This document shows positions 38,097 to 46,123 of a stretch of DNA of 64,000 nt, piece after piece (position 1 is the stretch's first letter; every line of letters begins with the position of its first letter). This stretch comes from Paenibacillus sp. Soil750 (GTDB lineage Bacteria > Bacillota > Bacilli > Paenibacillales > NBRC-103111), in contig NZ_LMSD01000023.1 in assembly GCF_001428045.1 (NCBI RefSeq), positions 248,001-312,000 of the forward strand. The letters are read 5' to 3'. The translations under genes were made by a program, and so were the position numbers. The notes under the pieces are model-generated. The model was given only the letters and a program-made list of their open reading frames with translations. It ran no database searches and was not told where the DNA came from.

Positions 38097-38948
38097 GTTT
38101 CTTCGATAAGTACCAGGGCTAGTACCTATGATGGATTTAAACGTTTTGGAGAAATGATGAACATCCGTAAAGCCGCAGTATTCGCTCACTTTCTGAATAG
38201 AGACGCCCTCGTATAATAATTCTCGCGCATGCTCGATGCGTAAATGCAACAAATATTGGTAAGGTGTCGTGCCAAAATGTTGTTTGAAGAGCACGTTAAA
38301 TCTAGATGGCGAAAGCCCGGCTCTCTTTGCCATATCGATGACGTTGATGGGTTCGGAAATGTGAAATGCAAAATAAGACGTGATCCAGTTCATAAAGGGC
38401 TGTGGAGATACCGATGCCGTTTGGGGTTTCATGTAGATTTTGAATATAATAGTCAGCCATTCGTGGGCAAGCTGATTGGCTTCCATGACGCCTGTATACG
38501 TTTGAGACTGCCAGCACTCGATCATTTTCAGCACCAGATCTCTCATTTTATGCGAGTGGGCCGTCTCCAGCTTAAAAGGGATTCGGAGATCCTGGCAATC
38601 ATGCATCCTAGGTTGCATATAAGAGGCGTAGGGAGTCATGTCCAATTGCCCAGGCAGAGTTACAAAGCTGCTTTCCCTTAATGGATTATAGAAAAAATCA
38701 AGGTGAATATATGGATTAATCGTAGAGGTAATCCCCTTGATGGTATGCACATCACCAGGCTGAAACAGACATAGGTCGCCTTCCTTCAACATATGGGTAT
38801 CACCGCCCAGTTGAATCTCAAACTGACCTTCTTGCACATAAAAGAGGATGTAATCCAGCAAGCTGCGTTCACCTAAAATAAACGGAGGTCGGACTGCATA
38901 ACCCGCGATTCGAATAAAAGGAGCTACCGCATAATTTTCTAAAATCAC
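38070..38948 (-). CDS. AraC-family transcriptional regulator with cupin sensor domain
   Basis: This 292-aa regulator starts at a GTG (ending at 38948) with a GAGGTG ribosome site. The N-terminal half is cupin-like, with FYVQEGQFEIQLGGD and KEGDLCLFQPGDVHTI. The AraC domain has NVIDMAKRAGLSPSRFNVLF and QKVSEYCGFTDVHHFSKTFK, followed by GTSPGTYRR. It is divergent from the GH116 gene across about 140 bases and is its likely regulator. Its effector is unknown. Confidence 0.93.
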   Translation of the reverse strand: MILENYAVAPFIRIAGYAVRPPFILGERSLLDYILFYVQEGQFEIQLGGDTHMLKEGDLCLFQPGDVHTIKGITSTINPYIHLDFFYNPLRESSFVTLPGQLDMTPYASYMQPRMHDCQDLRIPFKLETAHSHKMRDLVLKMIECWQSQTYTGVMEANQLAHEWLTIIFKIYMKPQTASVSPQPFMNWITSYFAFHISEPINVIDMAKRAGLSPSRFNVLFKQHFGTTPYQYLLHLRIEHARELLYEGVSIQKVSEYCGFTDVHHFSKTFKSIIGTSPGTYRRNEKKEWSAF

Positions 38949-39092
38949 AAATGTACACCTCTTTCAGGATGCAATTGCAGTTGTTTTTTACATAAAAAAA
39001 GCGTTTTATCCACAAAGAATTTAGTCTGTTTTTACATTATGATAAAGGGAGTAGATAACTTTAGTATACCATTTTACAATCGGAGGAAACAC

Positions 39093-41675
39093 ATGAAAAA
39101 CGTGTATAAAGGCGCCAAAACAAGAGAAATCAGCTTTCCAATAGGTGGAATAGGAAGCGGATGCATAGGTTTGTCGGGGAATGGAAGATTGGTGGACTGG
39201 GAAATTTTTAATCGCCCAAACAAAAAGAGTTTCAACGGTTTTAGCCACTTTGCAATAAAAGCAGAAAGTCAGGGGAAAATTCTGGATGCACGCGTGATAA
39301 ACGGAGATTTGCAAGCATCCTACGTTGGCGAACACGTTCGAAACGCTCCTTTACATAGCGGATATGGCTTCGGACCGGAGAGCCAGACAATGGCAGGCAT
39401 GCCGCATTTCGAAGAAGTTGAGTTCAGGGGAGAATTCCCATTTGCCGAAATGTCGTTTGCGGAATCAAAGTTCCCAGGACGTATTGAATTAGTAGCTTTT
39501 AATCCATTTATCCCCCTTCAAGAGGATGATTCCAGTATTCCCGCTGCCTTTTTCGAGTGGGAGCTGGAAAATACGGAGGATGTCCCACTCATGTATACGC
39601 TTTGTCTGTCTGCCGGTAATCCGATTCCAACAGAAAAGGTTGTTCACCAGTACAGTGAAAGCGATGGCGTCCATTCGATCCTGTTAGGATCGAATCAGTT
39701 TAACAGTGAAGATCCTTATTTTGGCGATATAACGATTGCCACAGATGCGGCAGATATTAGCTACCAAGAATTCTGGTACCGTGGCGGGTGGTGCGATAAT
39801 CTTGAGATGTTCTGGCATGACTTCACGCAGCCTGGGCACTTGAACAACAGGCAGTACCGCGAGGATGAGCCACCTGTGCGCAGGAGAGATACGGCATCGC
39901 TAGCTGCGCATACGGAACTGATGCCTGGCGAGAAGAAAAAGATCAGATTCACAATCAGTTGGAGCTTCCCGAATGTGAATAATTATTGGAATCCGAATCC
40001 AGATGGTCCTAATGTCTGGCGAAATTACTATGCAACCCTATTTGAAGATTCTCGGGCAAGCGCGAAGTATGCTTTTAAACATTGGAAGCGTTTAGTCGGA
40101 GAGACACTTAAATTTAAAGAAGCTCTGTTTTCTTCCACCGTGCCTGACGTTGTCAAAGACGCGGTTTCCGCGAACTTATCTGTCCTTAAGTCGGCGACTA
40201 GCTTACGTCTAACCGATGGTTCTTTTTATGGATTTGAAGGCGTCATCGAGGACACTGGGTGTTGCGAAGGATCTTGTACGCATGTGTGGAATTACGCTTA
40301 CGCAATGCCGTTTTTGTTTCCGAGGCTGGAACGCAGCATGAGGGATCTAGATTTCACGTACAACAAACGCGATGATGGTAGAATGTCATTCCGCTTGATG
40401 CTCCCGCTAGGTCGCGAGAGGATGGACTTCCGTGCTTGTGCAGATGGACAATTCGGCGGCGTCATGAAAGCTTATCGCGATTGGAAAATATCAGGAGATA
40501 CGGCGTGGTTGCGATCTGTCTGGCCCGCCATCAAGCAATCGATTGAATACGCTTGGTCTGACACCAATGAGGACAAGTGGGACACCGAAAAGAGAGGAGT
40601 TCTTGTAGGCAGACAACACCATACGTTGGATATGGAGCTTTACGGTCCAAACTCCTGGTTGAGCGGATTTTATTTGGCTGCGCTCAAAGCGGGAGCTGAA
40701 ATGGCTGAGTTCTTAGGCGATCAGAAGACATCAGAGGAGTTCAGCAACTTGTTTCAAACCGGTAAACAGTGGGTAGATGAGCACCTATTCAATGGCCAGT
40801 ATTACGTTCAACAAGTGGATTTATCGGATAAATCCTTGCTAGATCAATTCGACGAGGAAACGGTTCGTCACTATTGGAATGTGGAATTAGGGGAAATCAA
40901 ATATCAGGTTGCCGAAGGCTGTGTGATCGACCAGGTCATTGCGCAGTGGCATGCTAATTTATCGGGGTTAGGCGAGATTTTTGATAAAGGCCAAACTCGC
41001 ACCGCCTTGCAGTCACTGTATCAGTATAATTTTAAAACCAGTATGAGACACGAGGCCAATACCTGGAGGTTGTACTCGCTGGGTGATGAGGGGGGACTTG
41101 TGATCTGCACATGGCCCGAAGGAGTAAGCAAACCAGCGATTCCATTGACGTACAATACGGAAACAATGACGGGTTTTGAATATCAAGCAGCATCGCACAT
41201 GATTCAGGAAGGATTCATTGATGAGGGGATGTCCATCGTTCAAGCAATTCGTGATCGTTACGACGGCGAAAAGCGCAATCCGTGGAACGAGATCGAGTGC
41301 GGCAGCAACTACGCCAGATCGATGGCTAGCTACTCCTTGCTGCAGGCTTTCAGCGGATTTGAGTACAATATGGTTACAGGTATGATCGGTTTCAACCCCG
41401 TACAATACAAAGAGGGGATATTCCGTACCTTCTGGTCGCTCGATGCAGGCTGGGGGACCTTCGAGAAACGTGAGGAGCAACTACGCCTTCAAATTTTAGG
41501 GGGGCAACTCCACTTAAAGGTATTTAAACTTCCCGTAGAGCAACTCATTGCTATTGAACAAATTCAATGGAATGGCGATAACTTGGCGTACACAATCGAA
41601 GGTAATGACATACATTTTGCTGGTGGGTATACGCTAGATACGACACATCCGCTTGTAATAAAGCTCCGTTCATAG
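39093..41675 (+). CDS. GH116-family glycosidase (GBA2-like beta-glucosidase/xylosidase)
   Basis: This 860-aa enzyme belongs to glycoside hydrolase family 116. I start it at ATG 39093 after CGGAGG. The N-terminal domain opens with REISFPIGGIGSGCIGLSG, typical of the family. The (alpha/alpha)6 catalytic domain contains CCEGSCTHVWNY, where Glu392 is the likely nucleophile, and HHTLDMELYGPNS, where Asp513 is the likely acid/base. Family members cleave beta-glucosides and, in bacteria, beta-xylosides or N-acetylglucosaminides; specificity cannot be read here. There is no signal peptide. A truncated sugar permease gene follows 36 bases downstream, so the enzyme once had its own importer. Confidence 0.92.
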   Translation: MKNVYKGAKTREISFPIGGIGSGCIGLSGNGRLVDWEIFNRPNKKSFNGFSHFAIKAESQGKILDARVINGDLQASYVGEHVRNAPLHSGYGFGPESQTMAGMPHFEEVEFRGEFPFAEMSFAESKFPGRIELVAFNPFIPLQEDDSSIPAAFFEWELENTEDVPLMYTLCLSAGNPIPTEKVVHQYSESDGVHSILLGSNQFNSEDPYFGDITIATDAADISYQEFWYRGGWCDNLEMFWHDFTQPGHLNNRQYREDEPPVRRRDTASLAAHTELMPGEKKKIRFTISWSFPNVNNYWNPNPDGPNVWRNYYATLFEDSRASAKYAFKHWKRLVGETLKFKEALFSSTVPDVVKDAVSANLSVLKSATSLRLTDGSFYGFEGVIEDTGCCEGSCTHVWNYAYAMPFLFPRLERSMRDLDFTYNKRDDGRMSFRLMLPLGRERMDFRACADGQFGGVMKAYRDWKISGDTAWLRSVWPAIKQSIEYAWSDTNEDKWDTEKRGVLVGRQHHTLDMELYGPNSWLSGFYLAALKAGAEMAEFLGDQKTSEEFSNLFQTGKQWVDEHLFNGQYYVQQVDLSDKSLLDQFDEETVRHYWNVELGEIKYQVAEGCVIDQVIAQWHANLSGLGEIFDKGQTRTALQSLYQYNFKTSMRHEANTWRLYSLGDEGGLVICTWPEGVSKPAIPLTYNTETMTGFEYQAASHMIQEGFIDEGMSIVQAIRDRYDGEKRNPWNEIECGSNYARSMASYSLLQAFSGFEYNMVTGMIGFNPVQYKEGIFRTFWSLDAGWGTFEKREEQLRLQILGGQLHLKVFKLPVEQLIAIEQIQWNGDNLAYTIEGNDIHFAGGYTLDTTHPLVIKLRS

Positions 41676-41711
41676 ATAAACAAATAACTATGATATAAGG
41701 CAGGGACTCAC

Positions 41712-41920
41712 ATGAATGACATGATGCAAAAGAGAGTGCTTATTTTTTCTTTTCTGGCTTTGCCGATTGGGTTGCTGGTGTTATTCCTGATTTACCCGAC
41801 TGTCAAACTGTTTCAATATAGTATGACGGATTGGAACGGGATTAGGGAAGCGGGAGCTTCCCATTTTCAGTTTTTCGGAAAACATTTGAGCGAAGGAGAC
41901 AGCAGAATGAAGTTAAAAGC
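41712..41920 (+). pseudogene. Truncated N-terminus of a MalF/UgpA-type sugar permease
   Basis: The first 40-45 codons encode a standard sugar-permease start: a short charged leader, then a membrane segment with LPIGLLVLFLIYPTVKLFQY, then SMTDWNGI. After about 41850 the family sequence stops. The open frame continues into sequence antisense to the next gene, so nothing beyond the first transmembrane helix remains. A GAAGGAG followed by an ATG at about 41907 inside the scar may be the beginning of yet another fragment. It lies directly behind GH116 and belongs to that operon. The break marks the left edge of the different-looking block that runs to about 45.6 kb. Confidence 0.8.
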
Positions 41921-42295
41921 TTATCTTTCTCCAACGTTATTTCTTGATCTCATTCCAGCTAAGCCAATCAGACCAAGCAATCCAAGCCAACCCCAGTTCG
42001 AAGCATTCGATCCCGAATTTGCAGTATCATAAGCGCGGATAGAATTATTAGTAGAGTAAGAATTTAGCCCAGTTCCGTAATTGGTTTGGTTTAGCTTAGT
42101 ACTGGGAAACGCAGGAGGTGAACTAATCGTTCCTGTATTTGTACCATATGGACTGTAATTATTCACATTATTATTTGTATTTATACTTGTTGAAGAATTC
42201 ATTCCAACACCTGCATTTTCATGTGCTCCAACTGTTCCAAAACTTAATGCTGATGTTAATAAAATAGCAAACGTAAGAGTTTGAACCTTTTTCAT
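41921..42295 (-). CDS. WGxxGxxG-family small exported protein
   Basis: This 124-aa protein starts at the ATG ending at 42295, with GAGGAG 11 bases upstream; the longer frame lacks a site. A signal-like N-terminus (MKKVQTLTFAILLTSALSFG) is followed by an Asn/Ser/Thr-rich linker and the C-terminal signature WGWLGLLGLIGLAG ending in a basic MRSRN tail. This WGxxGxxG sorting-like signal is known from Bacillus and Paenibacillus exported proteins of unknown role; the tail probably sits in the membrane. Its stop codon lies against the broken permease. It is unrelated in kind to the sugar genes and shares strand with the repeat protein behind it. Confidence 0.82.
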   Translation of the reverse strand: MKKVQTLTFAILLTSALSFGTVGAHENAGVGMNSSTSINTNNNVNNYSPYGTNTGTISSPPAFPSTKLNQTNYGTGLNSYSTNNSIRAYDTANSGSNASNWGWLGLLGLIGLAGMRSRNNVGER

Positions 42296-42392
42296 AATGT
42301 CCCTATCTCCTCTCAAATCTTTATTTGACAACACTAGTTAGGATGTTCAACAGTGGCCATTTCTAATGGGGGAGTTATTGGCACAGAATAAA

Positions 42393-42433
42393 GAGGACTT
42401 TCATCTCCCTTAACACTAGAGGTGAAGGTCCTC
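42393..42433 (-). terminator. Terminator-like hairpin behind the repeat-protein gene
   Basis: GAGGACTTTCAT and its near-complement close a stem of about 15 bp with two G-T pairs. On the minus strand a T-rich run follows. It lies 18 bases after the stop of the gene at 42452-43261. Confidence 0.6.
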
Positions 42434-42451
42434 AATTTACTATTCGACTAA

Positions 42452-43261
42452 TTAGTTACTGCTATAACCGTAATGCGCGATGACCGGTTGTGATGACTGT
42501 ATGGATCCTTGTTGTGGATATCCGCTGTTCTGGGAATTCTGTGCCTGATAGCCGCCGTAATGAGAAATGACCGGCTGAGAGGCGTTTTGAGAATAAGCAT
42601 TCATTTGAGATGCATGGTTAGGCTGCATGCTGTTCTGGGAATTCTGTGCCTGGTAGCCACCGTAATGAGAAATGACCGGTTGTGAGGCGTTTTGAGAATA
42701 AGCATTCATTTGGGATATATGGTTAGGGTGCATGCTGTGCTGGGAATTCTGTGCTTGGTAGCCGCCGTAATGAGAAATGACAGGCTGTGAAGCGCTTTGA
42801 GAGTAAGCATTAATTTGGGATGCATAGCTAGGCTGCATGTTGTTCTGGGAATTCTGTGCCTGATAACCGCCAAAGTGAGAAATGACAGGCTGTGAGGCGC
42901 TTTGAGAGTAAGCATTTATTTGGGATGCATGGCTAGGCTGCATGTTGTTCTGGGAATTCTGTGCCTGATAACCGCCAAAGTGAGAAATGACAGGCTGTGA
43001 GGCGCTTTGAGAGAAAGCATTCATTTGAGAAAGATGGTAAGGCTGTCCGCTCTGCTCCCGATTTTGAGCCTGGTAACCTCCAAAATGAGAAATGACTGGT
43101 TGTGAAGCATTCTGTGTAAATGCGTTGTCCTGTGTATGTTGAGTTTGATAGCCACCGTAATGAGAAATGACCGGGTCCTGCGAAGTATACGAATTAGCGT
43201 ATCCGTTTGTATAAGATGATTGAGATGCATTGTTTTGGCTTTGCTGTCCGAATTGATTCAT
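42452..43261 (-). CDS. Gln/Asn/Ser-rich 35-residue tandem repeat protein
   Basis: This 269-aa protein has no enzymatic domain that I recognise and no signal peptide. It is built from about seven units of 35 residues around SQPVISHxGGYQAQNSQ, with a variable MQPxHxSQMNAYSQNA half; the final unit ends in VIAHYGYSSN. A strong AGGAGGG site precedes the ATG. A TATAAT hexamer on the minus strand at about 43311-43316 is a plausible -10. The composition (Q, N, S, Y, G, H) is that of a disordered, self-associating or coat-like protein, perhaps of the spore or cell surface, but this is a guess. The repeats imply copy-number variation between strains. Confidence 0.85.
   Translation of the reverse strand: MNQFGQQSQNNASQSSYTNGYANSYTSQDPVISHYGGYQTQHTQDNAFTQNASQPVISHFGGYQAQNREQSGQPYHLSQMNAFSQSASQPVISHFGGYQAQNSQNNMQPSHASQINAYSQSASQPVISHFGGYQAQNSQNNMQPSYASQINAYSQSASQPVISHYGGYQAQNSQHSMHPNHISQMNAYSQNASQPVISHYGGYQAQNSQNSMQPNHASQMNAYSQNASQPVISHYGGYQAQNSQNSGYPQQGSIQSSQPVIAHYGYSSN
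42560..43180 (-). repeat. Tandem repeat of 105 bp within the repeat-protein gene
   Basis: At least five near-perfect 105-bp units can be aligned, plus degenerate units at both ends. The string GTAATGAGAAATGAC (as read on the plus strand) or its close variant recurs about every 105 bases. The units keep the reading frame and are coding, so this is not a CRISPR array. Confidence 0.9.
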
Positions 43262-43480
43262 TTGAATAGTCCCTCCTAGATTATCTATCTTGGCCGTAGA
43301 AGCCTACATTATTATAAGGATTCAACCTGCTTTTATCCTGTGAATTTATGGTTATTTACCCCTACGTTACCGACAGAGCGTCCATGGTCGGGGACAGATA
43401 GTAACTAGATATAGAATAAAGTAACTGTAAAGTGAATTTTTGATTATTTCTTTTGGACACAATACAACAGAGGTGATCAC

Positions 43481-43582
43481 ATGCGTTGTTTACTTTGCGA
43501 GAATGAGCAAGTGTTAAAAGGAAAAAAAGCGAAATGTTTTATATGTACCATTGTTAAGCGTCGGAATTTACCTACAACTTAA
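43481..43582 (+). CDS. 33-aa CxxC/CxxC zinc-ribbon-like peptide
   Basis: This small open frame starts at ATG 43481 with GAGGTG 6 bases upstream and encodes 33 residues. Two cysteine pairs, MRCLLC and KCFIC, are separated by a lysine-rich 12-residue loop and followed by a basic tail. The layout matches a minimal zinc finger. It ends 26 bases before the RNase J start, and the two are probably co-transcribed. A nucleic-acid or protein-binding accessory role beside the ribonuclease is possible, but nothing more can be said. The good ribosome site and paired cysteines argue that it is real. Confidence 0.65.
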   Translation: MRCLLCENEQVLKGKKAKCFICTIVKRRNLPTT

Positions 43583-43608
43583 TCGTACAAGCTATGGAGG
43601 TCTTTATA

Positions 43609-45282
43609 TTGGGCTCAAACCAGGATAAGCTTTCCATCATTGCCCTCGGTGGTGTAAATGAAATTGGTAAAAATATGTACGTTATTCAATATAACGATGA
43701 TATCGTCATTATTGACTGTGGGGCCAAATTTCCAGATGAAAGCCTGTTGGGAATAGATCTAATTATCCCTGATATCTCCTACTTACTTGAAAATAGAGAT
43801 AAGGTAAGGGGTTTGGTTATAACTCATGGACACGAGGATCATATTGGTGGTATTCCCTATATAATCAAACAGTTGAACATGCCAATTTATGCTACACGTC
43901 TTACCCTTGGCCTTATAAAGGGGAAACTTAAAGAACATGGTCTTCTTAACACGACTACTTTGCATGAGATTGATGCAAATTCTAGCCTTATTTTAGGTGC
44001 CATTCCACTAAGTTTTTTTCGAACGAACCATAGCATTCCTGATTGCCTAGGTATCGTCTTCGATACCCCGCAAGGGACTGTCGTGCATACTGGAGATTTC
44101 AAATTTGATTTAACACCGGTAAACGAACAATATGCGGATATACATAAAATGGCAGCTATTGGCCAAAATGGTGTACTTGCTCTACTTTCCGAAAGTACGA
44201 ATGCTGAGCGGCCAGGATTCACACCTTCTGAACGCTTTGTTGGTGATCATATTGAGGAAGCATTTGCAAAGGCTACTGGAAAAATATTTTTATCGACCTT
44301 CGCATCTAACGTCAACAGGTTACAGCAAGTCATTGTCGCAGCAGAGAAAACGAACCGTAGAATCGCTCTTTTAGGAAGAAGCATGGTCAATGTCGTAGAC
44401 ATTGCTGTATCCCTAGGCTACTTGAGAATGCCCCCTGATATGTTAATTGAAGCTCAAGATGTGAATCGCTATTCTCCAGATGAGCTCGTCATCCTCTGTA
44501 CGGGAAGTCAAGGGGAACCCATGGCAGCATTAGCCCGCTTGGCCAGCGGTACACACCGTCAAGTCGAAGTTTCCCCAGGTGATACAGTTATACTTGCGGC
44601 AACGCCAATTCCTGGTAACGAAAGAAACGTATCGCGCATTGTAGATAACTTGTTTGCAAGAGGGGTTAAAGTCATCTACGGATCTGGATCCGTAACAGGA
44701 ATGCATGTATCTGGTCATGCAAGTCAAGAAGAATTAAAGCTAATGCTGACATTAATGAAGCCAAAATACTTTATCCCTATACATGGGGAATACCGAATGC
44801 TTCATCAGCACCGTTTATTAGCTGAAGCAGTTGGTGTAGATTCTGATAACATTTTTATTATCAATAACGGCGAGGTTGTAGACTTTATAAGCTCCAAAGC
44901 TCGTAAAGAGCGTCATGTTCCAAATGGAAATACATTAGTTGATGGGCTTGGTATTGGAGATGTAGGTCATATTGTGTTACGAGATCGAAAAGTTTTATCT
45001 GAAGACGGGATATTAATTTTTGTGCTTACCCTGAGTAAGTCGGATGGGAAAGTTGTATCGGGGCCAGATATCATATCCCGCGGATTCGTCTATGTTAAAG
45101 AATCCGAGGGATTGATGGAGGATGTACACCGGATTGCATTAACTACAATCACTCAACTACAAGATGCGAAAACGAATCAATGGGGGCTTTATAAGCAAGC
45201 TCTAAAAGAAGCGATTGGCAAATATTTATATACCCAGACCAAAAGAAGGCCAATGATATTGCCAATTATCATTCAGGTTTAA
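43609..45282 (+). CDS. rnj: Ribonuclease J
   Basis: This 557-aa metallo-beta-lactamase/beta-CASP ribonuclease has 5'-3' exonuclease and endonuclease activity in the family. I start it at TTG 43609, 8 bases after GGAGG; the ATG at 43594 overlaps that site. LSIIALGGVNEIGKNMYVI is the classical N-terminus. The zinc motif is THGHEDHIGG with His73, His75, Asp77 and His78. The motif HTGDFKFD, the beta-CASP region with CTGSQGEPMAALARL, and SGHASQEELKLML follow, then the C-terminal domain. The length is that of RNase J1. It may be the core copy or an extra one; the region is AT-richer than the sugar genes. It cannot be assigned to J1 or J2 from this window. Confidence 0.94.
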   Translation: MGSNQDKLSIIALGGVNEIGKNMYVIQYNDDIVIIDCGAKFPDESLLGIDLIIPDISYLLENRDKVRGLVITHGHEDHIGGIPYIIKQLNMPIYATRLTLGLIKGKLKEHGLLNTTTLHEIDANSSLILGAIPLSFFRTNHSIPDCLGIVFDTPQGTVVHTGDFKFDLTPVNEQYADIHKMAAIGQNGVLALLSESTNAERPGFTPSERFVGDHIEEAFAKATGKIFLSTFASNVNRLQQVIVAAEKTNRRIALLGRSMVNVVDIAVSLGYLRMPPDMLIEAQDVNRYSPDELVILCTGSQGEPMAALARLASGTHRQVEVSPGDTVILAATPIPGNERNVSRIVDNLFARGVKVIYGSGSVTGMHVSGHASQEELKLMLTLMKPKYFIPIHGEYRMLHQHRLLAEAVGVDSDNIFIINNGEVVDFISSKARKERHVPNGNTLVDGLGIGDVGHIVLRDRKVLSEDGILIFVLTLSKSDGKVVSGPDIISRGFVYVKESEGLMEDVHRIALTTITQLQDAKTNQWGLYKQALKEAIGKYLYTQTKRRPMILPIIIQV

Positions 45283-45381
45283 TATTCGTGAAATAACGAC
45301 CACTATATGGATGGTGTAAATTAATTCTAAAAACATATAATATCTGTGTTTCAAATTACTCAAGATGGGTGGGCTAAAGTC

Positions 45382-45501
45382 ATGACGAACCAGAAAAAGA
45401 GCGTAAAATCAGCAAAGCAAAAAAACCAAAAGCCAAGTAACAATAACAAAAACAGCAGAAATAACGATATTGATGATGCAAATAATAATTCTGGTGGCTA
45501 A
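45382..45501 (+). CDS. 39-aa Asn/Lys-rich small protein
   Basis: A 39-codon frame starts at ATG 45382. It encodes MTNQKKSVKSAKQKNQKPSN, followed by an Asn-rich, acidic tail ending in NNNSGG. GGTGGGC upstream is a weak ribosome site. Composition resembles small basic, disordered Bacillales proteins, some of them spore-associated, but there is no recognisable family motif. A hairpin follows 22 bases downstream, which supports a transcribed unit. Confidence 0.5.
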   Translation: MTNQKKSVKSAKQKNQKPSNNNKNSRNNDIDDANNNSGG

Positions 45502-45522
45502 TGAATAATATAAGTCTCAACA

Positions 45523-45556
45523 AACAACCTCACTTCAATCTAAGTGAGGTTGTTCT
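45523..45556 (+). terminator. Terminator-like hairpin
   Basis: AACAACCTCACTT pairs with AAGTGAGGTTGTT around a 6-base loop; the T-run behind it is short. It closes the RNase J/small-protein unit. Confidence 0.65.
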
Positions 45557-45663
45557 GTATATTGTTTCAAAGGTGATAACAGCGGACGTAGCGGGAGATT
45601 GCTTAAGAGCTGGGGATTTCAGGTTAGAGTGAATTATTTAATACTTTTTGGAAGATATTAAGT

Positions 45664-45915
45664 ATGATGGTGAATAATAGTACCGGATGTGAATGTTATG
45701 AATCGATACCTGATCTCGTCCAAATGAAAGCGATAGATAAACCCAACTCGGTAAAACCGGTTATCTTCATACATGTGGATTCCTTGCTATCTTCCGCAAT
45801 TGATGAAGGAATTAGCAAGGATATGCTTCCAACCTTCAAATATTTGAAGGAACATGGGCAATATCACAAAGAATTTGTGAGCTCGTTTCCGACGATGAGC
45901 GTGACTATAGACAGT
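45664..45915 (+). pseudogene. N-terminal fragment of a type I phosphodiesterase/nucleotide pyrophosphatase-like gene
   Basis: Codons from ATG 45664 encode PVIFIHVDSLLSSAIDEGI, then MLPTFKYLKEHGQYHKEFVS and SFPTMSVTIDSTL. This is the opening of an alkaline-phosphatase-superfamily phosphodiesterase, with the first metal-binding Asp in HVDS and the nucleophile-region Thr in FPTMS. The family sequence stops near 45915. The remaining frame, up to 46017, is out-of-frame sequence of another gene. No strong ribosome site is seen. Only the first tenth to fifth of the usual gene remains. Confidence 0.72.
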
Positions 45916-46069
45916 ACTCTATGCCGAAGGATCGGTCTATATCAGCCACAGCGGATTCCATCTGCTGCCGGGGGAAAGTCGCACGGTTACAGCTGTCTGG
46001 AAAGGTACTGGGAATGACAGCGTGTTGTCCGTCCGAGCCCTCAATGCGGATAAGCAGACAGTAGGATAG
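45911..46069 (+). pseudogene. C-terminal fragment of a GH2-type glycosidase
   Basis: In the frame shifted relative to the phosphodiesterase fragment, the sequence encodes VYISHSGFHLLPGESRTVTA, then VRALNADKQTVG and a stop at 46067-46069. The first part aligns with SDEYFDLLPGEKREITI in the C-terminal Ig-like domain of the beta-mannosidase at 8542-11109, so this is the 3' end of a lost GH2 gene. It joins directly to the phosphodiesterase fragment, which makes a deletion scar. The terminator at 46088 was probably this gene's own. Confidence 0.72.
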
Positions 46070-46087
46070 CAATGGTATATACACAAA

Positions 46088-46120
46088 AACCGGACTGAGA
46101 AATTCAGTACCGGTTATTTT
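46088..46120. terminator. Bidirectional rho-independent terminator
   Basis: AACCGG plus ACTGA pair with TCAGT plus CCGGTT, with one bulged A. It has an A-run on the left and T-run on the right, between the GH2 fragment and the end of the AraC gene. Confidence 0.75.
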
Positions 46121-46123
46121 ATC

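Noticed and set aside
38244-38681. A 145-codon plus-strand open frame opposite the AraC gene
   Set aside because: The minus strand encodes a well-conserved AraC domain over the same bases; the plus frame is an accidental shadow.
39045-39073. TATACC before GH116 as a fifth copy of the shared promoter element
   Set aside because: The GGAAA part is missing at the right distance and the bases after TATAC do not match.
41013-41480. A 155-codon minus-strand open frame inside GH116
   Set aside because: It is the reverse complement of conserved GH116 coding sequence, with no ribosome site and no family resemblance.
42560-43180. Regular repeats at about 105-bp spacing that might suggest a CRISPR array
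   Set aside because: The unit is too long, has no unique spacers, keeps one reading frame and encodes a consistent 35-residue motif.
45664-46017. A 117-codon open frame as one intact gene
   Set aside because: Its two parts belong to two different families in two frames; it spans a deletion junction.
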